Of a stretch of 64,000 bases of DNA, positions 45,670 to 56,546 are shown piece after piece. The notes under the pieces are model-generated. The model was not told the origin of the DNA. It saw only the letters and a list, made by a program, of their open reading frames with translations, and did not search any database. Positions within the stretch are counted from its first letter, which is position 1; the number at the start of each line of letters is the position of its first letter. Position numbers and translations under genes: made by a program. Source of the stretch: Ascaphus truei (taxonomy: Eukaryota; Chordata; Amphibia; Anura; Ascaphidae); NCBI GenBank assembly GCA_036426205.1, contig CM071571.1, positions 114,127,306 to 114,191,305 of the forward strand, written 5' to 3'.

Positions 45670-47045
45670 GACTTTGAACCACTTTTTAATCCTGTGCTCC
45701 CCTAATTTTTCTGTTCCCTATATCAATATCTTTAAGAAATGAAATACTGTAAATTATTCACTCCTTCCTTGCACAACCCTGCCCACACGCAACCTCACGG
45801 TAATGCCGGTCAACTATTTAGAGTACCCCAGCGCCCAAACCTGGAAATGTGCCATATTTCACTCTTTTCCCTGGTTCTAGCTCTACACCTCTCTCACACA
45901 TTATATATTGAATCACAAAATTTAAAACACAAATCTCAAAAAATCACAAAATATATTCCTCCCATAAAAGGCACCCCTGAAAAAGCACATAAATACATAA
46001 AAATACCAATATACATACGTGAGAAAAGCTAGTACATGCCTAGTATAACCTATCAAAAATATCTCTATCTGGGGGTGAGACAAAAGTCAATATCACCATC
46101 CCTTGCTTACTGTCCCTCTCTGATGCACTTTATATAAACACACAGTATCTTCCTTATATTGTACAGTTCTGTGGACTTTCCAGCCTACTGTAGACATTTT
46201 GAATGTAACATTTTCTTTGACTAACTCTAAAAGTTCGCAACATCGGATAGGAAGGGGTAAAGGGTAGGAAAGAGCGCCCACTCTACTGCTCTATGCCAAG
46301 GCAATGCGGTGCTACAATCAGGGATAATCAAATAGATAACAGGGGGGAGAAGACGGACCCCTATATGAGAGCACTCAGCAAAGTACTAACTAGAGAGACA
46401 CTTGGATCCTAGTGTTCAGATGGGTTCCTGAAGTGTACTATAACCAATGTAAGATGAGTGTTTTAAAATGCAAACTTTATTCAGAGCTGTGCTCGATTTA
46501 AAATAATGGGTGAGGAAAACAAATGAGTCCTTGTTGAACAAGGAGGTAACCTTGATGAAATTGGCGAAAATAAAATCAAAGTGTTTAAAGCAAACTCTAT
46601 ATATTCACCTATATATGAGCAAGTGTCATTATTCGTTTATACCGTTTGAGTCTGTGTGTGTGCACAGACTACTGTACTGACGTAGTGCTGCTTACTTCTC
46701 CCCCCACTTACCTAACTCTAAAAGTACAGTTTGCAGTGTAACCTAGAGGAGGAGACAGCCATTACTGCTTTCTCAAGCCAGATAGGTTTAGGGCCCGGCT
46801 CCCTGTCGGTACATCATCTATCTGCTATGGCACCCAAGAGGAAGTGTCTGATATTAAGCACAGCTGTCTATGGGAACTGTAAATTGCAGCACAATGTGGA
46901 AAATGACCTACCAGCCTAATGTAGCATTAGGTGTACTGAGCCACATCAAGAGATGAGAACTAGAGCATGCAGGATGCAGGAGATACAGAAATTGAAAAAG
47001 GAAAGAGGGAAAGAGGGTATGGCTAAATCAAAGAAAAGTAGAAGA
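45670..47045. other. Unassigned DNA
   Basis: No gene recognised. ORFs such as 45,739-46,032 lack domains. Confidence 0.5.
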
Positions 47046-47049
47046 CATA

Positions 47050-47676
47050 CAGTCATGTGAAAAAGAAAGTACACCCTCTTTGAATTCCATGGTTTTACAT
47101 ATCAGGACATAATAACAATCATCTGTTCCTTAGCAGGTCTTAAAGTTAGGTAAATACAACCTCAGATGAACAACACATGACATATTACACTGTGTCATGA
47201 TTTATTTAACAAAAATAAAGCCAAAATGGAGAAGCCATGTGTGAAAAACTAAGTACACCTTATGATTCAATAGATTGTAGAACCACCTTTAGCAGCAATA
47301 ACTTAAAGTAATCGTTTTGTGTATGACTTTATCAGTCTCTCACATCGTTGTGGAGGAATTTTAGCCCACTCTTCTTTACAACATTGCTTCAGTTCATTGA
47401 GGTTTGTGGGCATTTGTTTACCTGTCTGCTATTTAGCATTTTAATTCCTAAGGAAGCAGTAAGGTTGTACTTAGTTTTTCACACATACCTTCTCCATTTT
47501 GGCTTTATTTTTGTTAAATAAATCATGACACGGTGTAATATGTCATGTGTTGTTGTTCATCTGAGGTTGTATTTACCTAATTTTAAGACCTGCTAAGGAA
47601 CAGCTGATTGTTATTATGTCCTGATATGTAAAACCATGGATATCAAAGAGGGTGTACTTTCTTTTTCACATGACTG
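47050..47676. mobile_element. Internally deleted Tc1-like transposon
   Basis: It is flanked by TA (47,048-47,049 and 47,677-47,678), with ends CAGTCATGTGAAAAAGAAAG and its inverse. The inverted repeats are about 200 bp and include TTTACATATCAGGACATAAT. Only scraps of the transposase 3' end (read on the minus strand) remain between them. The TIRs match those of the larger copy at 50,687-52,617, so this is a non-autonomous derivative of the same family. Confidence 0.92.
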
Positions 47677-47679
47677 TAC

Positions 47680-48001
47680 ATTAAATGGAAAGTGTGAAAT
47701 AGAAAGAAAAAGAAAAAAGTGGTAGAGATAAGGGGAAATAACAGAAAAATATATTTTAGAAAATAGAGATAAGTGGGAAAGAGATAAGGAGGAAGGAACG
47801 TTAAGAGACATGAGGGGAAAAAAGAGATACAAGAGAATGATATAAATATAAAATAGAGAGGAATGCTGGGGGAAATGTCATGAAGGTAAAAGAGCAAAAC
47901 ATGAAGGGAAAATAAATAGATGTAAGGGCACGAAAGCATAAACACGAGGAATAAAGACAAAAAGAATAATTGTATAAAGGAGGAACTTTGTAAACATATA
48001 T
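47680..48001 (+). repeat. Purine-rich tract
   Basis: A/G-rich sequence with GAGATAAG-like words. The Leu/Phe/Ser-rich minus-strand ORFs are composition artefacts. Confidence 0.8.
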
Positions 48002-48655
48002 GACAAGATTCACAGCCAGTCACAAACATAGAACATTGAATGTTAAAGGATCATTCTGCTGCACATCCAGGAATGTGGTATATACAGTACAGTATGATTC
48101 AATGCAGCAAATGTAAGCAAGGATTGTGAGACCAGCCAAAAAGATGGAAGATACTGCACTCCAGTGGGACACCACTTCTCATAGGACGATCATTCCATAA
48201 ATAATTTAAAAATCTAAATCCTCAAAGGAATGTTTAAAAAGCTAAAAAAAAGTAAACATTTGAATTCAAAATTATAATGCTCTTTGACACCAAAACAAGA
48301 GGACTTAATGCTGATAATGGGTTTCTTACACACTACAGTATCATCATTTTTTGTAATGTTTATTCATGCCTCTCAACCTCGTCTTCCCCCCTGCACCCTC
48401 AACTTCTTCACACTGCTGATGTATGGTCCTATTTCTCACTGTCCATTTTATTGCCCTGTCTGGTTATTGATAATTCTCTCTGCCATTCTTTTCCTATATC
48501 ATCTGCCTTAGATTATCTTGATTTTACCTGTGTTTAACTCATGGAATCTTTTGTAAATCAGAATTGCTTGACCTGAGGACGAGAAGATAACTCTCAAAAG
48601 CTTGTCTTATAATATCATTGTTAGCCCAAATAAAAAGGTATCACCTACAGTAATA
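48002..48655 (+). pseudogene. Penelope-like element (Neptune-like), 3' fragment
   Basis: It shares CACAGCCAGTCACAAACATA, AACATTGAATGTTAAAGGAT and CTTTGACACCAAAACAAG with 42,360-42,700, so it starts just before the GIY-YIG domain. The domain itself is riddled with deletions. The 3' end has CTGAGGA (48,571-48,577), a GAGA/TCTC stem, AAAAGCTTG and the family terminus GTTAGCCCAAATAAAAAGGT. Confidence 0.85.
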
Positions 48656-48960
48656 ATGAAGTACTCATAAAGGGGGAAGAATATAGAGACATGGGGAGAA
48701 TAAAATAGAGGACGACATGGAGAGTGAGAGATAAATGGAAAAAGAAATTGAGAAGCACATTGAGGAAGGAAAATCATGAACCTCTCTACATGATGGTTAA
48801 AGAAGATAAACACATTCGAGGCAGGGAGACGAAATTGATACAAGGGGAGACATCAAATTACATGAAAGGCTAAGAAATAAAGACAGTAGGGAAAGAGTAG
48901 GGAAAAGGGTATAAAAGAAAAAAGGGAGAAAGACATGAGGGGGAAAACAGAAAGACCTGA
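48656..48960 (+). repeat. Purine-rich tract
   Basis: A/G-rich low-complexity sequence; ORFs on the minus strand are composition artefacts. Confidence 0.75.
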
Positions 48961-49345
48961 CAGCGCAAAATAGATCATACAGTATATAATTGTAACAACA
49001 TTTGTGGCGACCCCATTGTAAAAATTTGTCCTGGTCTGGGCCCAAATCATTCTGTTGGCAGTGTGCATAATGCATTAACATGTTATGCCCAATGTAAGAA
49101 GCAAAGATACTATGAAGGTTTCAGGTTCATGTGGATATAGCACAACATTGAATGTTTGAACTCCACATATCTAGATTGTTACTCTTATTTAAAAATAGGT
49201 TCCACAGGTACACAAAATGAAATGTAACAATCTTACTTTAGAAGATTTTCTGAGTATATTCTACCACTGCTCTCCCTAAAATCTAACAATATAAGCATGA
49301 CAAAAGTGGAATCATAAGGAAAAGATTAAGGGCGGACACTTTCAC
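48961..49345. other. Unassigned AT-rich DNA
   Basis: Nothing recognised. Confidence 0.5.
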
Positions 49346-49349
49346 TAGG

Positions 49350-49660
49350 GTTTTGGTGTGACATTATTTATTTATTCCAACTTCACATTGCAAAGACCAG
49401 CCTCACACTGAACAGACCCAAAAGGTTGAAATAGCTGTCTGCGAGTAGGTTTTACTGGCTATGTACTTCTTTAACTCAGGCGGTGCAGAATATCTAACAC
49501 TGCAGGCATATGATTATAGGGGGTCCATGTTTAAAGAGACGTGAAGTAACAGGTGACACTTCTCATTTGCATGTAATTTCCCAGAATCCCTGGCTAGAGT
49601 GGAAGCACTATATGCTAAGAGATAATGATTAAATGCAGACCTGCCTGAGACATGTGATTT
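49350..49660 (+). repeat. Hammerhead-bearing repeat, decayed partial copy
   Basis: It aligns in order with 59,340-59,640: ACACTGA at the ribozyme core, TTTTACTGGCTATG, CATTTGCATGTAATTTCCCA, GAATCCCTGGCT and GCAGACCTGCCTGAGACATG. The left arm of the palindrome is missing. Confidence 0.75.
49387..49463 (+). ncRNA. Decayed type I hammerhead ribozyme
   Basis: The core reads CTGAACA (49,408-49,414) instead of CTGANGA, with an intact-looking stem II (GACC/GGTT around CAAAA), GAAA (49,428-49,431) and a GTC triplet at 49,437-49,439. The conserved G8 is C and helix I has several mismatches, so cleavage is not expected. Confidence 0.65.
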
Positions 49661-49699
49661 AAGTAATATTCCAAGGAGCAGAAGATGTGACTTGGCCAT

Positions 49700-50680
49700 T
49701 AATATTTTAAAGTACTAAGAAGATTATTATCATATAAATGTGTATTTGTTCATTTGTATGCTAATGCTTATATTTATATTTTTAGCTGGTGTTATTGTTT
49801 CAAATGTATCTGAATTCTACAGAAATTACTTGAAAATTAGATGAATACTTCAGAACAGACATTACTGGATTCCATCTCAGCTAAATAAAAGAGATAGGTT
49901 AGAAAGTAAATAACTGTTGGTGCAATACTATAGTAGTTAAGAGGGTTCTAATAAGACCATAAAGCATTGGATTATATAAATACAGTAGGTGGTATTTACC
50001 ATGCAAATAGGAGATTAAAGTGAATGGCAAAACCATTTCAAAAATACCATTCCAGAGCCTCTGAGAAAATGTTTCAATATTTTTCTTTAAGTTTTAGGCT
50101 TGGTTTTCTCATTTCTAACAGTGAAACATAAATAAATAAACAAAAGAAATCTTTGAACACTATTAATTAAGGATGGACCGTTGAGGAGTCATGAAATCAA
50201 AACCCACCAGAGAAGTGGGGGGGTTGAATTCCTGGAATCCAATAGTTCAGGGCTTCCACAATTCAGTTTAATGTAGACTTCCGCTTAGATCTATGGGCCC
50301 AAATCTAGGACAGGAAAAAAACAAAACAGTTTCTGCCATTTATTCAGGTTAGAGTCCCCACCCCTGACTAGGTCAGTGAAATTAAAGGGGGAGGAGGCCC
50401 GTTAATAAAAGGCCCCTTAGATACACTCTATAGACACCACATCTTCACCAAAGGTGGTCACTGTACCCATGTCATCCACCCCCTTGTTTTAACATTTATT
50501 GAAAGCATTGATTAATTGAATAAAATATATATTTAAACACTTCTACCTTATACATGGAGTGATAATAAATACCCTGCAAAAGTGTTACAATTTACAAGCA
50601 CTACACATGCACATGCATGGAGAATAATTCAAGGGATAAGCAAGTGATACGAAGTTCGGATGAACTTGGCCTGTAGTGTG
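49700..50680. other. Unassigned AT-rich DNA
   Basis: Nothing recognised. Confidence 0.5.
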
Positions 50681-50748
50681 TATGTACAGTGGTGTGAAAA
50701 AGAAAGTACACCCTCTTTGAATTCTATGGTTTTACATATCAGGATATA

Positions 50749-51087
50749 CAGTACCGACACACTTTATTCGAGTGTGGCCGGTACCGCAAGCCGGGAGATT
50801 TCCCGGCTTGCTAGTGGCCGCCCCTCGGCGTGCCGCGCGTCTTCGGGAGCGTGCGCCCCCTGCACGCGCGTCCAGGGGCTCCCCGAGGGAGCCCTGGTGT
50901 CCCGCGATCGCGGGACAGCGGCAGGGGGTTCCGGGGTACCCAGCGGACCCGGCAGCGGTAGGGAGAGCGCCCCGATCGGAGGGCGCTCTTCCGCTGCTTC
51001 GGCGCGCGCCCGTCACTCTCGGGCGCGCGCCAGGCTACTGCTGCGGCCAAGAACGGGCAAATGCTCGAATAAACTTGACCGCAGCAG
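50749..51087 (-). mobile_element. GC-rich hairpin MITE, copy 3, inserted in the Tc1 left TIR
   Basis: 339 bp, flanked by TA (50,747-50,748 and 51,088-51,089). The reverse complement starts CTGCTGCGGTCAAG and ends CGGTACTG. Subterminal inverted repeats TTTATTCGAG occur near both ends. Internal palindromes include CCCGCGATCGCGGG, GCGCGCGCC repeats and GGGCTCC-type stems. Comparison with the intact Tc1 TIR at 47,100 shows a clean interruption of GGACATAATAACA. The ORFs in it are GC artefacts. Confidence 0.88.
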
Positions 51088-51387
51088 TAATAACAGTTCC
51101 TTAGCAGGTCTTAAAATTAGGTAAATACAACCTCAGATGAACAATAACACATGACATTACACCGTGTCATAATTTATTTAACAAAAATAAAGTCAACATG
51201 GAGAAGCTACGTGTGAAAAACGAAGTACACCCTTACTGCTTCCATAGGAATTAAGATATTAAGTAGCAGACAGGTACTGCTAATCAAATGCCCTTGATTA
51301 ATTGATCATCAGCAAGTGTGACCACCTCTATAAAAGCCAAAGTTTTAGCAGTTTCTGGTCTGGAGCATTAAGGTGTGTGTTAACACA

Positions 51388-52375
51388 ATGCCATGGAGGA
51401 AAGACATCAGCAATGATCTTAGAGAAGCAACTGTTGCTGCCCATCAATCTGGGAAGGGTTATAAGGCCACTCCCAAACAATTTAAACTCCATCATTCTAC
51501 AGTGAGAAAGATTATTCAAAAGTGGAAAACATTCAAGACAGTTGCCAATCGTCCCAGGAGTGGATGTCCCAGCAAATTCACCTCAAGGTCAGACCGTGCA
51601 ATGCTCAGAGAAATTGCCAAAAAAACAAGAGTTACATCTCAGACTTTACACGCCTCAGTTAGTATGTTAAATGTTAAAGTTCATGACAGTACAATTAGAA
51701 AAAGACTGAACACGTAGGGTTTGTTTGGAAGGGTTGCCTCTTCTCTCTAAAAAGAACATGGCAGCATGGTTTAGGTTTGCAAAGTTGCATCTGAACAAAT
51801 CACAAGACTTCTGGAACAATGTTCTTTGGACAGACGAGGCCAAAGTGGAGATGTTTGGTCATAATGGCAACGTTTGGCGAAAACCAAACACAGCATATCA
51901 GCAAAAACACCTCATACCAACTGTCAAGCACAGTGGTTGAGGGGTGATGATTTGGGCTTGTTTTTTAGCCACAGGACCTGGGAACCTTGCAGTCATTGAG
52001 TCGGCCATGAACTCCTCTGTATACAAAAGTATTCTAGAGTCAAATGTGAGGCCATCTGTCCGACAGCTAAAGCTTGTACGAAATTGGGTCATGCAACAGG
52101 ACAATGATCCCAAGCACACCAGCAAATCTACAACAGAATGGATGAAAAAGAAAATAATCAAGGTGTTGCAATGCCCCAGTCAAGGTCCAGACCTCAACCC
52201 GATTGAAATGCTGTGGCTGGACCTTAAGAGAGCTGTGCATAAACATATGCCCACAAACCTCAATGAATTGAAGCAACGTTGTAAAGAAGAGTGGGCCAAA
52301 ATTCCTCCACAAAGAGGTGAGAGTGATAAAGTTATACAGAAAACGATTACTTAAAGTTATTGCTGCTAAAGGTGG
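51388..52375 (+). pseudogene. Tc1-like transposase, near-complete with a few breaks
   Basis: From ATG at 51,388 (MPWRKDISNDLREATVAAHQ) the paired-type DNA-binding region shows TVRKIIQKWK, NRPRSGCPSKF and DSTIRKRLNT before a stop at 51,715. A frameshift lies within the next 40 bases. The catalytic part follows: LSKKNMAAW, VLWTDEAKVE with the first Asp, an in-frame TGA at about 51,939, MIWACFLATGPG, QQDNDPKHTS with the second Asp, and PDLNPIEMLW with the Glu, giving DD34E spacing. A last frameshift lies near 52,315 before the C-terminal end at about 52,372. Length is normal for a roughly 340-residue Tc1 transposase. Inactive as it stands. Confidence 0.93.
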
Positions 52376-52617
52376 TTCTACAAGCTTGAATCATAAGGTA
52401 TACTTCGTTTTTCACACATGGCTTCTCCATTTTGGCTTTATTTTTGTTAAATAAATCATGACACGGTGTAATATGTCATGTGTTGTTGTTCATCTGAGGT
52501 TGTATTTACCTAATTTTAAGACCTGCTAAGGAACAGATGATTGTTATTATGTCCTGATACAGTATGTAAAACCATAGAATTCAAAGAGGGTGTACTTTCT
52601 CACCCCCCCCCCCCCGT

Positions 52618-53090
52618 GTATGTATGTTGTATATACTTTAATTGTAGCTTTTTTAAATTGCAAACTTTGAAGTAATATACAAGACTTTTGATTGGGGACA
52701 AATAAACATTACTGGGTGATGGGAAGTGGAGAATAAAGGTCTGATAGTATCAAGTCATGTCACTTTATACTATAAATACAGTATAATATAAACACACCAC
52801 ATAAACAATACAAATATCACAATAATAATTTTAAAACCCTTACATCTGTATGATATAGGGAGAACAAAACCTTCTCCTTTTTCCTTACAGCTGATATCAG
52901 TTTACTTCAGGACTTTTTTGATATGAGACCACACAAGTCTCCCCAAAGGTGGAAGATAAAAGGCGTCAGCCATTTGTTGCCGTTTGCTAATTTTGAGCAT
53001 TTCCCATTATCATTTATTATCTCTAGCTGTCTATGAAATGTCTGTAAACTGAATGTATAACCTCTGTTCATTTAATGTACCCCTTGTACC
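52618..53090. other. Unassigned AT-rich DNA
   Basis: Nothing recognised. Confidence 0.5.
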
Positions 53091-53094
53091 TTAT

Positions 53095-53258
53095 GTTTCC
53101 ACGTACTCTTCCTTATAGAATGCAAGCTCCTTGGGGCAGGGCCCTCCTTACCCACTGTAACAATATAAGTATAAGCTTGTTATTTTATTGTTTTCATATG
53201 TCAACCCTATTGTACTGTGCTACGGAATATGTTGGTGCATTATAATAATAATAATTCT
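53095..53258 (+). repeat. L2/CR1-tail SINE-like repeat
   Basis: It has GAATGCAAGCTCCTTGGGGC, AGGGCCCTCCTTACCC and TGTGCTACGGAATATGTTGG, and ends in an ATAATAATAAT repeat. This is the typical tail shared by L2/CR1-derived repeats in fish and amphibians (family knowledge). Confidence 0.75.
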
Positions 53259-53264
53259 GTCTTT

Positions 53265-53875
53265 GTCTCATGTGAAACAAAATAATTGTATTTAATTGTA
53301 GTTGTTCTCAAACTTACTGTATTGCTATGCCCCGTTAAGTGGGGAGATGAAGACTTTGGCCCCTAAAAGACTTAATTAAGAATTAGACATCTGGTCACTC
53401 TATTAAATGGTGAATTCATTATTTGATAATATTTGTTTACAGAAATTTTAAATATGCAAAAATATTATTACCAATTTTTGTTGTTTTTTTCTTTAATTAT
53501 ACAGATCTGGTTTTTATATGCCACATAACATATTTTTATAATATTTTTTATAATATTAATAATTATTTTATTCACCCTTTGATATACACCTGTTTTTATT
53601 ATTTGTATTTTTAATATGGGCTTAGTATCTATTTCCAATCACTGTGTTTTATTCTAATCAGTCTTGTCTCACTTTCTATGTAATTTTGTGATTTTGCACA
53701 AATACCTTTTCTTACTAATACTATGTTTCTTTAATTTCAGCATCTTAGTTAAAGAAAAGTTTTTATGCACTTTCTTGATGTTGTATTTATTTTTAAAGAT
53801 GTTTTGTTAATAAATTGTAACTACGTGTAACATTAAGTTAATTATGTATACATCTGCGTGTATTCTTTCATACAA
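53265..53875. other. Unassigned AT-rich DNA
   Basis: Phe/Ile/Tyr-rich ORFs reflect AT-rich composition. Nothing recognised. Confidence 0.5.
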
Positions 53876-53878
53876 TTG

Positions 53879-54000
53879 TGATTGGCTGAGTAATACCCCA
53901 TGAACAGCCAATCACAAACTGACATGGGGTTTAAATATCCTACACACTAGTGCAATAATTATCCATTAAGAAGTTGACTAGTTCAACGAAATGCGTAGGA
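53879..54000 (+). promoter_or_regulatory. Inverted CCAAT boxes, TATA-like box and hammerhead-like hairpin
   Basis: GTGATTGGCTG and CAGCCAATCAC form an 11 bp inverted repeat with a 16-17 base spacer (53,878-53,916). TTTAAATA follows at 53,930-53,937. About 30 bases on comes TTAAGA, GTTGA (53,973-53,977), a 5-base loop, TCAAC (53,983-53,987), GAAA (53,988-53,991) and TGCGTAGG. The layout resembles a promoter whose transcript would begin close to the hairpin. Confidence 0.5.
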
Positions 54001-54795
54001 GTATTGATTTATTGGCACAAATTGCTGTAATCCCCATATAATGTTGTAAGCTTATACGGTTAGCTTGCGGTACTTTGCTGAGCAAGCATGAGTCGTTCGC
54101 CTATTATGGCGCAACTCAGTGACCTCAGCGTATCGCCTGTTAGTGCCATGAAGCTGTGGCTTGCATCGTGGATTATACCCCAGAGCGAGCAGTTTGGGGT
54201 TAGTTTGTTCCGTTGGTCCGCCTTGTATCCTGATATCCACACATGTGCCCTATGTAACATGTGCCGAGTGCCTGCATTGGATTCCAGGACTGCCTGAAAC
54301 AGGAACGTCCACAGAGATTGAAGGGAGGGCGGGGGGGGGGCCTGAAGGACAGCTGTTACTCACGTAGTGGATCGTTTGGATATCTAAGCGGTAACATGTA
54401 CCTAAAACATGCCCTGCCTAACTAATTGATTTTTTCTGTACGTGAATATCATACCACAAATTATTTGTAATTATAATTACACAGTTATACACTACGAGAG
54501 GTCGTGTGCTGTCTCTTTTTTCTTTTCATGTGATCTATATGGTGCCGAGCCATCAACTGTGATGAGCACCAGACTTTTTCAACATATGAGGTTTAAAAAC
54601 TAAAGTTTTTTTTTATATATATATTACAAATTTAGGGTGTACCCTATATGGCCATTGTTATGGTTACTATTAAGATTATTTAATATCACAATATTGTATA
54701 CACCACAAGTCACTTATATTACACAGTTTGTGCACAGTTATATATTTTTTCTTTATAACTCCTGTTAAGTGGAGGCCTGTATTCCTGTATTCACG
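54001..54795. other. Unclassified repeat-like segment
   Basis: It follows the promoter-like module. A CpG-richer part is at 54,060-54,380, with a G run at 54,329-54,340. The 54,088-54,297 ORF has no domain. Probably the transcribed part of a Penelope-like or related element. Confidence 0.35.
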
Positions 54796-54802
54796 TTTAA
54801 AA

Positions 54803-54931
54803 AATGATGATGGATGATGGATGATGGATGATGGATGATGGATGATGGATGAGCGATGATGGATGATGGATGATGGATGATGGATGATGGATGATGGATG
54901 ATGGATGATGGATGATGGATGATGGATGATG
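54803..54931 (+). repeat. (GATGATG)n heptanucleotide tandem repeat
   Basis: About eighteen units of a 7 bp GATGATG motif with one GAGCGATGATG interruption near 54,851. It yields a His-His-Pro-Ser-Ser-Ile ORF on the minus strand, which is not a gene. Confidence 0.97.
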
Positions 54932-54939
54932 AATTAAAT

Positions 54940-55490
54940 AATAGTCCACAGTACTGAAAAATACAGTCAAGGTCAATTTGATAATACGTATCCTTCTTGA
55001 GATTATGAGCGATGATGAGCGATCCAGTGCTGTTGCTCTTACTGAAATTTTGTAAGTGTTATTGTTCTGCACATGTGCAATTATGGCCGTCTTGATGCTT
55101 ACCAATGATATTTCCCCTTGTTTTTCATACATACAGTATCTTTCACTTAGTCATCATTGATCCTCAATCTTTAATACCTGAGTGCGGTATCACTCATTAT
55201 CTATTTCATCACATGCCAGTCTTCAATTAACTCTCTTTGTCTCTCCTCAGCCTCTACTGTATCCCAACTTATCTATCAAGTGATGTGTTATAACTTTGCA
55301 CATCTGGAGTTTAATACATTTTTCAACTTTCAATTTTGCTCATCTAAATTATTTTGCCGAATCATGTGGGGATTTTTCTCCCCAAAAATTCTTCCTCACT
55401 TGAGCACAGATAACACATTTGTACCCCATATCAAGGAAATCAGTCCGAGCAATAATCACTCAGTATTGTTTGATCTTAGGGATACTGGTG
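54940..55490. other. Unassigned AT-rich DNA
   Basis: Nothing recognised. A TGAGCGATGATGAGCGATCC stretch near 55,005 echoes the interruption in the heptamer array. Confidence 0.5.
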
Positions 55491-55499
55491 CAAACTGCC

Positions 55500-56100
55500 G
55501 ACCCGCGTTTTGTCTCCCATAAAATGGGGCTTTTTCAGGGGCACTGTGCCATGTTTTCTTACTTGACCTTTATACCGTGTCAAACAGACGTTCAAGACAA
55601 ATTACTTATATATCATTGAAAAACATACTTTAAAACCTATAATCGACCATACTGAACTTATACCTTCAAGAAAACATGGCCTCTACAAAATACATCTATG
55701 TATCTCTTAGTTAAGTCCCTACGGACCTTGGCTGCTCAGATTTAAAAAAAAACACCTACTTTCCTTTTGTAACAATTTTATCCAGATTCCCTTTTCTGTC
55801 TCCCAAGTCAACAATTTGAATGTGCATTTATATCATTCAAAAATAAATTTTAGTTATTTTAGGAAACCTCCATGTATTGTGTTATAAAATGTCTTGCCAC
55901 ACTACCCTTTCCTACTTTATTGACAACGTGATTCTTATGCTCTAATACATCTCTCAAATTGCTCTTCTTGCCACCATCTATGGTCGTTCACCAATCATAT
56001 TGTTTATATCTTTATCTATGGTCAAAATATGCCAATACTTGTTCAATACTGTTTTGACTTCATTCTAATGTTGTCCATATGGACTAATACACCTAATTCT
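55500..56100 (-). pseudogene. Penelope-like element, GIY-YIG C-terminal remnant and 3' module
   Basis: On the minus strand, broken frames show ICLRDVL-like residues and GKGSVARHFITQYMEV, the region that in this family follows the GIY-YIG core (a SVSRHF-type motif). A GDREKG-like segment and a final PRGLNE-like stretch follow. About 150-200 bases further lie a TATA-like GGTATAAAG (55,568-55,576) and CTGAAAA (55,532-55,538). Then come a CCCAT/ATGGG hairpin and AAAACGCGG. Heavily decayed; identification rests on motif order. Confidence 0.5.
55507..55576 (-). promoter_or_regulatory. TATA-like box plus hammerhead-like hairpin
   Basis: Minus strand: GGTATAAAG, about 30 bases, CTGAAAA, a 5 bp CCCAT/ATGGG stem, AAAAC, GCGGGTCGG. 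The spacing matches the modules at 17,579-17,651, 43,779-43,829 and 61,001-61,065. Confidence 0.45.
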
Positions 56101-56284
56101 GGATGTGTTTTCTTTCTCAATATTCACATACAGTAAATATTCTCTATCTCTGGCTACTGCGGTTTTAGATTCTTTCTTTATGCAGGTCCTGCTATAGCCT
56201 CTTTCTTTGAAAAATTTAGTCATATCTTTTTCTTGCCTTTTATACGTTGATGTGCTCCAAATTATGGCATATAATAATATACAT

Positions 56285-56440
56285 TTTTTTTGTTGCATAG
56301 TGCTTACTTTGTACACAGCACTGTACATATAATTGTTGCAGACACGAGTCCCTGCCTTGTAGAGTTTACAATCTTGGGTAAGACATAGGAAGATAAAGTG
56401 AATTGCTCAAGGTCAAAAGGTGCAAAGACCCAAAGTGCCT
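56285..56440 (+). repeat. SINE/LINE-tail-like repeat
   Basis: GCATAGTGCTTACTTTGTAC, GTCCCTGCCTTGTAGAG and TTTACAATCTTGGG resemble the tail repeat at 25,697-25,905, diverged. Confidence 0.5.
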
Positions 56441-56546
56441 CATATGCAGATTATATTCTGAATTTGGCTGAATTTCCACAGCAATAACATAATGTTCTGC
56501 TCAACTCACCTGCTTTTTAACATACGGTTATGTACTCTATTATTAG

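Larger units (their letters stand above)
50687..52617 (+). mobile_element. Tc1-like transposon, nearly full length, with nested MITE
   Basis: The left end CAGTGGTGTGAAAAAGAAAG is preceded by TA (50,685-50,686). Inverted repeats of about 200 bp match those of 47,050-47,676. The left repeat is split by the GC-rich MITE at 50,749-51,087. The right terminal bases are replaced by a poly-C run (52,603-52,615), so the outermost right TIR is damaged or misassembled. Confidence 0.92.

Noticed and set aside
47614..48029. Leu/Phe/Ser-rich minus-strand ORF of 128 codons
   Set aside because: Composition artefact of a purine-rich plus strand; hydrophobic without any domain.
54803..54931. CRISPR-like array
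   Set aside because: The units are contiguous 7-mers without spacers, in a eukaryotic repeat context.
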